The notes under the pieces were generated by a model. The model was not told the origin of the DNA, ran no database searches, and saw nothing but the letters and a program-made list of their open reading frames with translations. Positions 7,111 to 14,700 of a DNA stretch of 15,871 bases are shown piece after piece. The stretch is from Prevotella sp. UBA4376 (GTDB taxonomy: Bacteria > Bacteroidota > Bacteroidia > Bacteroidales > Bacteroidaceae): assembly GCA_002391185.1 (NCBI GenBank), contig DGRY01000062.1, forward strand, positions 310-16,180. The letters run 5' to 3'. Made by a program: the position numbers and the translations under genes. Position 1 is the first letter of the stretch; each line of letters starts with the position of its first letter.

Positions 7111-8100
7111 ATGGAAAATCCTTATATAAAGCAGTATCCTGACTTGATGTCGGGAAAGAAGATAATGTATGTTCACGGCTTCATGTCATCGGCGCAAAGT
7201 GGCACGGTGAAGATGTTGCAGCAGATAATGCCAGAGGCAACTATTATTGCCGAAGACATTCCTCTGCATCCCGAAGAGGGCTTTGGTATGTTGAAGGAGA
7301 TGGCTGAACGTGAACAGCCCGACCTTATTATTGGAACTTCCATGGGCGGTATGTATGCCGAGCGCTTGCGTGGCTTTGATAGAATATTGGTTAATCCAGC
7401 CTTGCGCATGGGCGACACTATGAGTTCTATGACTGGTAAGCAAGAGTTTCAGAATCCTCGCAAGGATGGTGTTCAAGAGTTTATGGTTACTAAAGGACTT
7501 ATAAAGGAATATAAAGACTTTACCGACCGTAGTTTCGAGGGGCTTAGCTCTGAGGATGCTTCGCGTGTGTGGGGACTCTTTGGCGATGCCGACCCTGTTG
7601 TTCACACACGTGACCTTTTTGCAGAACACTATTCTCAAGCTATTCCTTTTCATGGCGAGCATCGTCTTATAGATAAGGTGGCTCATCATTATCTTATACC
7701 TGTTATTCGTTGGATTGACGATAAGCAGCAAGGACGTGAGCGGCCTATAGTGTATCTGCACTACAACACCCTTCACGATTCGTTTGGCAATGCCACATCA
7801 AGTATGCACAAGTTTTACGAGCAGTTGCTGGAACACTATAACGTGTATATCGTGGCTGAAAACCCTTCTAATGATAAGGGCTATGCCCAAAGCGTGCTTG
7901 CGTGGGTGGAGGAATATCTCTCGGCTCCAGCATGGAATCATGTTGTTTTCAGCAATCAGAAGAATTTGCTTTATGGCGATTATTTCATTGATGCTCAGCC
8001 CGACGAAAACTTTATGGGCACAACTATAGAATATGGGTCTGACGAGTTCAAGTCGTTTGAAGATATTATCGTGTATTTCGAGCGCCTTGGAGGACAATAA
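7111..8100 (+). CDS. YqiA/YcfP-like alpha/beta hydrolase fused to a nucleotidase-like domain
   Basis: A 329-residue cytoplasmic protein with two parts. Residues 16-200 look like a YqiA/YcfP-type esterase. The oxyanion region is YVHGFMSS, the nucleophile elbow GTSMGG gives Ser77, GDADP gives Asp159 or Asp161, and VAHHY gives His192 or His193 for a catalytic triad. Residues 211-329 resemble the core of the type C 5'-nucleotidase (HAD) family: a first strand IVYLHYNTLHDSF, then NVYIVAENPS, a WVEEYL helix and the late motif NLLYGDYFID. In active HAD enzymes the first strand carries DxD. Here the aligned residues are His217 and Asn219, so this domain should be catalytically dead or have another role. 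The esterase assignment is fairly sure. The HAD relation is my alignment by eye. The natural substrate is unknown. Confidence 0.75.
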   Translation: MENPYIKQYPDLMSGKKIMYVHGFMSSAQSGTVKMLQQIMPEATIIAEDIPLHPEEGFGMLKEMAEREQPDLIIGTSMGGMYAERLRGFDRILVNPALRMGDTMSSMTGKQEFQNPRKDGVQEFMVTKGLIKEYKDFTDRSFEGLSSEDASRVWGLFGDADPVVHTRDLFAEHYSQAIPFHGEHRLIDKVAHHYLIPVIRWIDDKQQGRERPIVYLHYNTLHDSFGNATSSMHKFYEQLLEHYNVYIVAENPSNDKGYAQSVLAWVEEYLSAPAWNHVVFSNQKNLLYGDYFIDAQPDENFMGTTIEYGSDEFKSFEDIIVYFERLGGQ

Positions 8101-8131
8101 TTCCCTCTCCTTACTTGTATAACTTTTTCCT

Positions 8132-8197
8132 TTCGAGATACCTTCGAGATGCCTTCGAGATGGCTCTATAATGAGTCTATAATGCGTCTATATTGAA
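8132..8197 (+). repeat. Six contiguous 11-bp direct repeats next to a promoter
   Basis: Three units of TTCGAGATRSC (8132-8142, 8143-8153, 8154-8164) are followed without a gap by three units of TCTATAATGMG type (8165-8175, 8176-8186, and a diverged 8187-8197). The last unit contains the TTG proposed as the -33 element of the downstream gene. An 11-bp period places all units on about the same DNA face. Confidence 0.8.
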
Positions 8198-8223
8198 TTT
8201 ATAACGAGAGTTTTTAGCTTTTG
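8193..8223 (+). promoter_or_regulatory. Promoter of first beta-barrel gene
   Basis: TTG (8193-8195), a 19-bp spacer and TAGCTTTTG (8215-8223) form a near-consensus Bacteroidetes promoter with one extra base in the -7 box. It lies 31 bp before the ATG and abuts the phased 11-bp repeats. Confidence 0.5.
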
Positions 8224-8254
8224 TAATGAAAAAACAAATATAAATCATACATAT

Positions 8255-8893
8255 ATGAAACACATTTTATTTGCAGTAGCCTTATTGCTCAGTTCGCTTT
8301 CTGCTTTTGCGCAATATGAAGTGGGCACTATTACCATTCAGCCAAAGGTGGGACTGAATGTCTGTTCTATGAATAAACTAAAGAACACCAGTATGCGTGT
8401 GAGCTACACCGCAGGCGTTGAGGCAGAGTATCAGGCATGGGACTTAGTATCAGTTAGTCTTGGAGCTATGTATTCTCAACAGGGATACAGACACAATTAC
8501 AAGTCAACTCTCGATGGTGCGTTGATGACCGACATGGGCGAGCACTATGACATGAACTATATAAACTTTCCTGTTCTTGCCAATGTTTATTTGTTTGATG
8601 GATTTGCTGTTAAAGCTGGTGTTCAGCCAGGGTTCTGTGTGGCAAAAAAATATAGAGAGAAGAACAACATCACAGGCAGATTGGAAAAAGGCGATGTTGA
8701 GAATGTCGTAAGCACGTTCGATTTCTCAATACCAGTTGGCGTGTCTTATGAACTACCAATTGGAGTTACTTTTGATGCCCGTTATAATATAGGTGTAACC
8801 CAAGTATTGCGCCAACCAAAGGAAAATGGAAAGTTCAAAGTGGGTTATAATAGCGTGTTCCAACTTACTGTGGGATATAAGTTTGTGCTATGA
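8255..8893 (+). CDS. Outer-membrane beta-barrel protein, paralogue 1
   Basis: A 212-residue small outer-membrane beta-barrel of the PorT/OMP_b-brl type. The signal peptide MKHILFAVALLLSSLSAFA is cut before Gln. The mature protein alternates polar and hydrophobic residues and ends TVGYKFVL, an aromatic beta-signal for the BAM machinery. Landmarks shared with the next two genes are TIQPKVGLN after the signal, a YSQQG turn, NFPVLANVYLFDGFAVKAG, FSIPVGVSYE and DARYN. It is the most diverged and longest of the three, with insertions around the YRHNYKSTLDG and YREKNNITG loops. Function is unknown; such proteins are often structural or adhesin-like. It has its own promoter preceded by 11-bp repeats, and a terminator-like hairpin after it. 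Confidence 0.87.
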   Translation: MKHILFAVALLLSSLSAFAQYEVGTITIQPKVGLNVCSMNKLKNTSMRVSYTAGVEAEYQAWDLVSVSLGAMYSQQGYRHNYKSTLDGALMTDMGEHYDMNYINFPVLANVYLFDGFAVKAGVQPGFCVAKKYREKNNITGRLEKGDVENVVSTFDFSIPVGVSYELPIGVTFDARYNIGVTQVLRQPKENGKFKVGYNSVFQLTVGYKFVL

Positions 8894-8943
8894 ACTCGTT
8901 GATTTTTTTTCTTTATCTACTTTACTCTTTATTAGCATGAAAT

Positions 8944-8990
8944 AGGGAAAAAGGAACTTTAATTAGGGATTTCCCTTTTTCTTGCTTATA
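8944..8990 (+). terminator. Terminator-like hairpin after beta-barrel gene 1
   Basis: GAAAAAGG (8947-8954) pairs with CCTTTTTC (8974-8981). An alternative pairing AGGGAAA/TTTCCCT (8944-8950, 8970-8976) is also possible. A T-rich tract follows, and overlaps the promoter of the next gene. Confidence 0.5.
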
Positions 8991-9007
8991 TTTTTTTATT
9001 ACATTTG
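8982..9007 (+). promoter_or_regulatory. Promoter of second beta-barrel gene
   Basis: TTG (8982-8984), a 15-bp T-rich spacer and TACATTTG (9000-9007), a match to the -7 consensus TAnnTTTG. The spacer is shorter than in the third gene. The predicted leader is about 75 nt and includes a small hairpin AACGGC/GCTGTT (9023-9039). Confidence 0.5.
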
Positions 9008-9088
9008 CATTCAATTAAACAAAACGGCAGTATGCTGTTATACGTGTGAAATAAACATAAACATATAATTTACTTAAATTAAAACCGT

Positions 9089-9670
9089 ATGAAAAAAGTA
9101 TTATTAGTAGCAGCTCTGATGATTTCTTCTGTAGCTGCATTCGCACAGCACGCAGTAGGAACAGTAACCATTCAGCCAAAGGTTGGTTTGAACATTGCTA
9201 ACTTTACAGATGCAGACGATGCTGATGCACGTGTTGGTTTTGTCGCAGGTGCAGAACTTGAGTATCAGGCAAGCGACATTTTCTCAATTAGTGCCGGTGC
9301 GTTGTATTCACAGCAGGGTTGTAAAGGTAAAGAAGGTGGCTTAAGCCTTACTCAGAAACTCGACTATATCAACGTTCCTATCATGGCTAACGTATATGTA
9401 GCTCCTGGTTTTGCTGTAAAACTTGGTGTTCAGCCTGGTTTTAAGGTAAATGCCGAAGCAGAGGCAAAGAATGGTTCAAACGCAATAACAGCAGGAAATA
9501 CCTCTCAGTTCAATTCTGTTGACTTCTCAATCCCTGTAGGTGTTTCTTACGAGTTCAGCAACGTTGTTCTTGATGCTCGTTACAACTGGGGCTTGACAAA
9601 GGCAATTAAGGATTTGGACAACAAGAATACTGTATTCCAGTTCACAGTGGGCTATAAGTTTGCTTTGTAA
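9089..9670 (+). CDS. Outer-membrane beta-barrel protein, paralogue 2
   Basis: A 193-residue paralogue of its two neighbours. It has the signal peptide MKKVLLVAALMISSVAAFA, then Gln, then VGTVTIQPKVGLNIANF. Shared blocks include DIFSISAGALYSQQG, LDYINVPIMANVYVAPG, VDFSIPVGVSYEF, LDARYNWGLTK and the C-terminal VFQFTVGYKFAL beta-signal. It is clearly closer to paralogue 3 than to paralogue 1. The variable stretches fall where surface loops are expected (about residues 43-50, 85-95 and 125-145). It is flanked by its own promoter and a strong terminator, so it forms a single-gene unit. The biological role is not known. Confidence 0.88.
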   Translation: MKKVLLVAALMISSVAAFAQHAVGTVTIQPKVGLNIANFTDADDADARVGFVAGAELEYQASDIFSISAGALYSQQGCKGKEGGLSLTQKLDYINVPIMANVYVAPGFAVKLGVQPGFKVNAEAEAKNGSNAITAGNTSQFNSVDFSIPVGVSYEFSNVVLDARYNWGLTKAIKDLDNKNTVFQFTVGYKFAL

Positions 9671-9705
9671 TCACCTCTTAAAAATAGCATTTTAAAATAT
9701 AATTC

Positions 9706-9745
9706 GCGGCATAATGGCTTTGAACATTATGCCGCATTTTTATTT
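9706..9745 (+). terminator. Rho-independent-like terminator after beta-barrel gene 2
   Basis: GCGGCATAATG (9706-9716) and CATTATGCCGC (9725-9735) form a perfect 11-bp stem around an 8-nt loop, followed by ATTTTTATTT. Confidence 0.85.
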
Positions 9746-9804
9746 ACTTAAAATCACGTAAAATAGTGTTTTTTAAGTATTTACGGCAAAAAACAGTTTA
9801 AAAA

Positions 9805-9836
9805 TTTGGAGTTTTTAAAACTATTATATATATTTG
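9805..9836 (+). promoter_or_regulatory. Strong consensus promoter of third beta-barrel gene
   Basis: TTTG (9805-9808), exactly 20 bp, then TATATTTG (9829-9836), a full match to the Bacteroidetes -33/-7 consensus. The leader to the ATG at 9920 is about 80 nt. Confidence 0.75.
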
Positions 9837-9919
9837 TCCCCAAGAAAAGGTTCTACACTAAATACACTAAAGATATTGAGTATTAGTTAATTTGTTTGTT
9901 ACATTAAATTTCTATTCGT

Positions 9920-10486
9920 ATGAAAAAGTTTTTGTTGGCTGCAGTATTGATGCTATCATCAATGGCAGCATTCGCACAGCATGAAGTAGGTACATTTACC
10001 CTTCAGCCAAAGGTAGGTCTAAACCTCGCAAAACTTGTTGGATCTGATATTACTGATACAAAGATTCGTCCTGCATTCGCAGCTGGTGTTGAGGGTGAGT
10101 ATCAAGTAGCTGATATCTTCTCTTTGAGTGCTGGTGTGCTTTATTCACAGCAGGGTGTAAAGTTTAAGGGTGCTGATGCATCTTGGCAGCTTGACTACAT
10201 TAATGTTCCTGTTTTGGCTAATGTTTATGTAGTTAAGGGTCTTGCTGTTAAGGCTGGTGCTCAGATTGGTTTTAATGTAAGACATAAAGGAAAAGTAGGA
10301 GGCGTTACAGCTGATCTTCCAAATGTAAACAAGGTTGACTTCACAATTCCTGTAGGTCTTTCTTATGAGTTCTACAACGTAGTTATCGATGCTCGTTACA
10401 ACTGGGGCTTGACAAAGGTTATTAAGGAACATAAAGTTCGCAACAGCGTATTCCAGTTCACAGTTGGTTATAAGTTTGAATTGTAA
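9920..10486 (+). CDS. Outer-membrane beta-barrel protein, paralogue 3
   Basis: A 188-residue paralogue with signal peptide MKKFLLAAVLMLSSMAAFA followed by QHEVGTFTLQPKVGLN. It carries the same blocks as paralogue 2: DIFSLSAGVLYSQQG, LDYINVPVLANVYVVKG, VDFTIPVGLSYEF, IDARYNWGLTK and VFQFTVGYKFEL. Differences concentrate in predicted surface loops, as expected after tandem duplication followed by loop divergence. It has the best promoter of the three and its own hairpin terminator. No catalytic or ligand-binding motif is seen, so function stays open beyond an outer-membrane barrel. Confidence 0.88.
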   Translation: MKKFLLAAVLMLSSMAAFAQHEVGTFTLQPKVGLNLAKLVGSDITDTKIRPAFAAGVEGEYQVADIFSLSAGVLYSQQGVKFKGADASWQLDYINVPVLANVYVVKGLAVKAGAQIGFNVRHKGKVGGVTADLPNVNKVDFTIPVGLSYEFYNVVIDARYNWGLTKVIKEHKVRNSVFQFTVGYKFEL

Positions 10487-10515
10487 GTTCTATAGTTTTT
10501 ATTTGTAGTTAATTT

Positions 10516-10555
10516 AAGCGGCATGATGGCGACTTCCATTGTGCCGCTTTTGTAT
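10516..10555 (+). terminator. Terminator-like hairpin after beta-barrel gene 3
   Basis: AAGCGGCA (10516-10523) pairs with TGCCGCTT (10542-10549), with an inner ATGG/CCAT (10526-10529, 10536-10539). TTTTG follows. It resembles the terminator of paralogue 2 in stem sequence, consistent with duplication of the whole unit. Confidence 0.7.
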
Positions 10556-10600
10556 GTCAAAAGGTATTTAAAAAAAATACGAAAGAAAAATCATGAAAAG

Positions 10601-10632
10601 TTTGGAGCTTTCAATAGCGTTTTATATATTTG
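10601..10632 (+). promoter_or_regulatory. Consensus promoter with no protein gene behind it
   Basis: TTTG (10601-10604), 20 bp, TATATTTG (10625-10632). The 36-bp segment 10597-10632 matches the promoter of paralogue 3 (9801-9836) at 28 of 36 positions, counted by eye. Confidence 0.7.
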
Positions 10633-10638
10633 CACAAA

Positions 10639-10897
10639 AGAAGGTTTTATTCCTTTGGGGCATGCGAATGCTAAGTTTTTTGGGTTTTAGCTACTATATA
10701 ATTTATTTACATTAAAATTTCGGTCCATATACAGTTTTCTACTACTTAATAACTAACTCGAAAAGGTAATACTTTTATGGGTTGGAGTAGTATTAGATAA
10801 TGGGCAAAGATTTAAGCGCTGGTTGACACAGGTACTTAAGAGCTTAAATTAAATTTAAAGAGGGTGTGCCAAGACTGGCCACCCTCTATTATGTTTA
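10639..10897 (+). ncRNA. Putative structured non-coding RNA (or leader relic of a lost fourth barrel gene)
   Basis: Downstream of the consensus promoter no ORF of useful size exists on the plus strand; the largest visible one is about 17 codons from 10662. Three hairpins follow one another. The first is 10740-10792, with TACTACT/AGTAGTA, CTAAC/GTTGG and AAAAG/CTTTT nested on one axis. The second is a perfect ATTTAAGC/GCTTAAAT pair (10810-10817, 10842-10849). The third is AGAGGGTG/CACCCTCT (10859-10866, 10880-10887) with an inner GCC/GGC, a terminator-like end. The segment around 10707-10735 resembles the leader just before the start of paralogue 3, with the start ATG replaced by ATA, so part of it may be a relic. 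I do not recognise a known RNA family. The exact ends are inferred. Confidence 0.5.
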
Positions 10898-10933
10898 CTA
10901 AAAACTAAAACGTAATCCTTAACAGATTTTTTA

Positions 10934-11026
10934 AGAAGATAAAAGAAGTTAGATGAAGTTAGAAAGAAGATAAACGGCATTTGTCCTCTATCTTCGCTGC
11001 AGAAAGCAGCATATCTTCTTTTATCT
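10934..11026. repeat. Purine-rich inverted repeat at the 3' side of the porin-like gene
   Basis: AGATAAAAGAAG (10937-10948) is a perfect reverse complement of 11015-11026. Between them the left part repeats AGAAGATAAA and GAAGTTAGA-type units, and a small hairpin GCTGC-AGAAA-GCAGC (10996-11010) sits before the right arm. It starts 18 bp past the stop of the minus-strand gene at 11045 and could end its transcript. The design echoes the inverted tandem repeat at 4772-4889. Confidence 0.6.
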
Positions 11027-11044
11027 ACTTTGATGAGGTTGGTT

Positions 11045-11596
11045 TTAGAACTTGTAGTACAAACCGAATGTAAGGTTGTTACCATTTACATCGAAACCAA
11101 AGGCGTGAGTATTGTTGTTAGCACCCTCTGGGTTGATTTCTTCATAACCAAGGAAACCTACCTTTGTTACAAAGCTCCAATGCTTGTCGAGGTTAACTGC
11201 TACACCTGGCTTGATGCCTACTGCAAAAGCTGTGAAATCAGTATTGCCAGCCTCGCCAGAAGTAAAGTCAACACCCATATCCATGAATACGCTAACGTGC
11301 TTGCTGTTTACGAATGTGTAACGAGCGTAAGGTGCAAAGGTGAATCCCTTAACATCATCATTTGCGAAATTGTTGTTAAGCATAGAGAAAGAACCCTTCT
11401 CGTAACCGATAGTAGTACCAATAGCCCAACTCTTATTGAAGTTGTAACCAATCTCAGGCAGAATCTTGAATGATGTTTCATCATTACCATTTTCAGTGCC
11501 AACACTTGCTACGCCTAATGTTCCACCTAAGTAAACTTGAGCGTTTACGCTCAGGGCTGCACAAAGTACAACCAATGTCATCATGAATTTTTTCAT
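11045..11596 (-). CDS. Porin-family outer-membrane beta-barrel protein
   Basis: A 183-residue outer-membrane barrel with signal peptide MKKFMMTLVVLCAALSVNA cut before Gln. It ends LTFGLYYKF, an aromatic beta-signal. The middle alternates barrel strands such as FKILPEIGYNFNKSWAIGTTIGY, FAPYARYTFVNSKHVSVFMDMGVDF and VGIKPGVAVNLDKHWSFVTKVGFLGY, typical of the OmpA-like/OMP_b-brl small barrels of Bacteroidetes. It does not share the QPKVGLN or YSQQG blocks of the three tandem genes, so it belongs to a different subfamily and is not a fourth copy. It is convergent with those genes and has its own -7 box. Function is unknown. Confidence 0.87.
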   Translation of the reverse strand: MKKFMMTLVVLCAALSVNAQVYLGGTLGVASVGTENGNDETSFKILPEIGYNFNKSWAIGTTIGYEKGSFSMLNNNFANDDVKGFTFAPYARYTFVNSKHVSVFMDMGVDFTSGEAGNTDFTAFAVGIKPGVAVNLDKHWSFVTKVGFLGYEEINPEGANNNTHAFGFDVNGNNLTFGLYYKF

Positions 11597-11642
11597 TTTC
11601 TTTTTCCTTAATGTTTAACAAATTAGTTAATTTTCCGGAGTG

Positions 11643-11650
11643 CAAAAGTA
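11643..11650 (-). promoter_or_regulatory. -7 box of the porin-like gene
   Basis: On the minus strand TACTTTTG matches TAnnTTTG, 46 bp before the ATG. A TTTG lies 13 bp further upstream, closer than usual, so the -33 element is uncertain. Confidence 0.5.
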
Positions 11651-11786
11651 ATGCTAAAGAAAACAAATACTTGCATTATTGATGAAAATTAAATACAAAT
11701 AAGATACTTTTCATGAGCTAAATCAAGAAAATGGGTAGAATAACTTTTTTTATGCACAAGTATAGATATTATAACACTTTTGCCGT

Positions 11787-14700
11787 TTATTCATGCAAAA
11801 AGGCAGCTGTGGGGATTGATTCTATTAATTTTTTAAAAAGTTGGTTATTTTTAAGTACGTTTTCATTGCCTGTGATCAGCATCTGTTTGCGTGCTCGTGT
11901 AATTGCCACATTTAGTTTTCGGTCGATAATATGCCCTTTTTCCTCAAAGCTATTGCTTGTGAGGAAGTCGAGTTGATATATATTCTGAATGGTGAAACTA
12001 TAGATAATTACATCGCGTTGTGACCCTTGATAGCGTTCAACAGTATCAATACTCACATTGAGTAATTCGGGGATTTGTAGTTTTTCAATCTCCTTGCGTA
12101 TCATAGCAATTTGATTACGATAAGGCACAATCACACCAACAGTTTTTGATGCATCGAACTTTTTGTTGTAGAAACGATGTATGCGTCGTAATAAGTTGGC
12201 TACAATATGTGCCTCTGAAGTGTTCACTTTGTCTGATATGTCAGGTCGTCGGCAGTTGACAGAAGGGAAGAAAAGCATGCGATGTTTTTTCAGAAGATCA
12301 TCAATAGCGTCTTCTGAAGGTGTGTCGTAGTCAAGTTTCTCTGCTTCCTGATGAGGAAGTGGCACCGATAGCAGGTGCTCATCGAAATAGAATTCGTTAT
12401 TTGGGAAGTTAGCAATCTCAGGGTGCATGCGTCCTTGGCGGTTGAGCACGCCCACGAAATCATCTCTGCCGTTCATCTTCTCTATGCGTATGAGTCGTTC
12501 AAAGAGCGAGTTGCGGCAGTCCTGCAGTCCTATAGCATGAAGTTCCTCGTCTTCAACAATAGAAAGACTTTCGTCTTGCTGAACAACTGCCGGCAATTGT
12601 TTATAGTCGCCAATAAGTATAAACTTATCTGGTTTGGTGAGTAGTCCTACTATGTTTGGTTCAAGAATCTGACTTGCCTCGTCAACAATAGCCACATCAA
12701 AGTGTTTCAGGTCGAAGATATAGCTACGGTTCTGCATCGTGGCTGTTGTTCCCACAATCACCTGTGTGTTTAGGATTTTTTGCTTTATGTCATCAAGTTT
12801 GTTGTAATCCTTTAGCGCATAATCAAGTAGATGGTCGCGGAATCTTTCGTCGCAGGTATATTCGTTACCTATGCGCAGATAATCGATGTTGTTATCTGAA
12901 AGCATGTTGCATATCTCGTCAACAGCTCTGTTAGTGTAAGCCATGAGGAGGAGTGAACAACCTCTCCCCCCGCCCTCCCCTGCAGGGAGGGGGCTCTCGT
13001 TGGCACTCGCGTTTATTACTCCATTTGTTGCTACTTTTTTTATTTCAGTTGTAGCTGTATTGATGCGTTTGTAAATAGTTTCTTGTATTTTTTTTATAAC
13101 AGCATCTGTATTATATATAATATCTTCATTTGTGAACCTGATAACAATAAATCCTTTCTCGTTAAGGATTCTGGTTCTGCGTTCATCATCAATTCTGTTT
13201 TCTTCTTTTTCGTGAATACTTCCATCAACCTCAATAATGATTGATAAAGATAAACAAACGAAGTCTGCTATAAAATCGTCTATAGCATGTTGTCTGCGGA
13301 AGTGTATTCCAAGCTTATTATTTCTAACTATTTCCCACATGATTTTTTCTGCATCTGTGGGCTTGTTTCTATTTTCGAGTTGATATTTTCTTAATAAATC
13401 ATATAGGTCAGGATTGCATTCTTTTATACTTCCAAAGTATTTAGAAGGTATCATGACCTCTTTTCCTTTTACAGCAATTTTTGCATATGCTTCGATTGGT
13501 TTAGCAGAGGCTCCCTCCCTGCAGGGGAGGGCGGGGGGAGAGGTCAACTCTCTCACCATAAACTGCAGAGCCATGCTTGTTTTCCCTGTTCCAGGAGGAC
13601 CTATAAGTAGGAAATAATCCTGAGCCTGTATAGCCTTAAGGATTATAGGGTCGTATGTGGGATGATACTCTCTGCTTAATTTTATTTCCTTGTTAGTTTT
13701 TGGCTCACGTTGTGCCAGCAACAGCTCACGCTTTCCGCTATTGTCAGAAATGAGTTGGTGAAGACTTCTAAGTGCAGCTGATGCGCTACCTCCTAAACTG
13801 CTATGCTCTATGCACCATAGTATAGGATGGTTGCCTGGAATGTTTCTCTTGCCAGCTTCTTCAAAGATGTCGGGATTTTGTTGTCCGTCAAAGAGGTGAA
13901 CGACAAGTTTGTTAGAGTGTATTTCCATTAGCGACCCTTTGAATAGTAATGACTTGCGTACATCAGGCTCCTGTTCCTTAAAATAAGGATATAGATATAC
14001 CGAGTCGCCAAGACGGAAGTTGGGTAAGAAATCGTCTCCTTGTGCAGGTACTTCAAGTGTTATAATGTCGTATCCGTTGTATTCGCTTGATTGTTCTTTA
14101 TTAATAATGTGTAGGTCTGTGTAGATATTTCCTGTTTCTTTTTTCTCTGAGAGTGGCATGTTCCAAAGGTCGGCAGTTGAATTGCCTGTTCCTTCAACAA
14201 CACCTAATTGAGATGCTATTTGTTCGCGATATACAAAATCAGCCATGTGGCAGAAGTAGCTGCGCACAATAGGCGACATTGCTTGCAATGGATTTGTTAT
14301 GTTGCTTATCTGTGGATATATCCATTTTGTCCAGAAGTTGTCGCTTATCACTTTCTGTTTCAGCGCTTCGGGCTGAAGTAAAGGTATGAGTTTTGAAAAA
14401 CCGTTTTCTGCAATGTAAAACTCTGTGGCTACAATTTGGTTACGCAACTCGATAGCTGCGTCTATAAGCTTTCTATAATAGGCAGCATGAGGCAAACCTG
14501 CTGGCATCTGATAGCGCGAATAGAGTAGTCTGCCGTCAATAGAGTTGTATGGCAGATTGAAATTTCTACTCAAACATTCGTAATATAGAAGCAGTTGAAC
14601 ATAATGAGACTCGGTCAGCATACTGCCGTGCTCGCCTGGTCGTTGACTATCTACCGAAAAGTTCTTGCCCGATTTCTGTTCGACAAGTAGTTGCAGGTCG

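Larger units (their letters stand above)
12960..13544 (-). mobile_element. DUF559-endonuclease cassette with terminal inverted repeats, inserted in frame in the helicase gene
   Basis: This 585-bp segment (195 codons, helicase residues 752-946) lies between helicase motifs I and Ia, where the family normally has a short helix-loop. Its ends, 13544-13513 (minus) and 12960-12991 (plus), are perfect 32-bp inverted copies starting ACCTCTCCCCCCGCCCTCCC. The interior encodes a DUF559 domain (very-short-patch-repair endonuclease-like fold): NKPTDAEKIMWEIVRNNKLG, then FRRQHAIDDFIADF with Asp845, IIIEVDGSIH with Glu856, Asp858 and His862, and GFIVIRFTNEDI. The catalytic-type residues are intact. Three interior 60-base blocks (13021-13200) have 14-20 G+C, against 23-25 in flanking helicase blocks, suggesting foreign origin. 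No transposase is encoded. The mobile nature is inferred from the repeats, base composition and position. Confidence 0.75.

Noticed and set aside
7186-7776. 196-codon open frame on the minus strand opposite the YqiA-like gene
   Set aside because: Antisense shadow of a well supported coding sequence with catalytic motifs.
11045-11596. Fourth member of the tandem barrel family
   Set aside because: It lacks the shared QPKVGLN, YSQQG and ARYNWGLTK blocks and lies on the other strand; it belongs to another small-barrel subfamily.
12957-13544. Intein interrupting the helicase
   Set aside because: The insert does not start with Cys or Ser at the upstream junction, no His-Asn precedes the downstream residue, and no Hint-type blocks are visible; the interior is a DUF559 nuclease with repeat ends.
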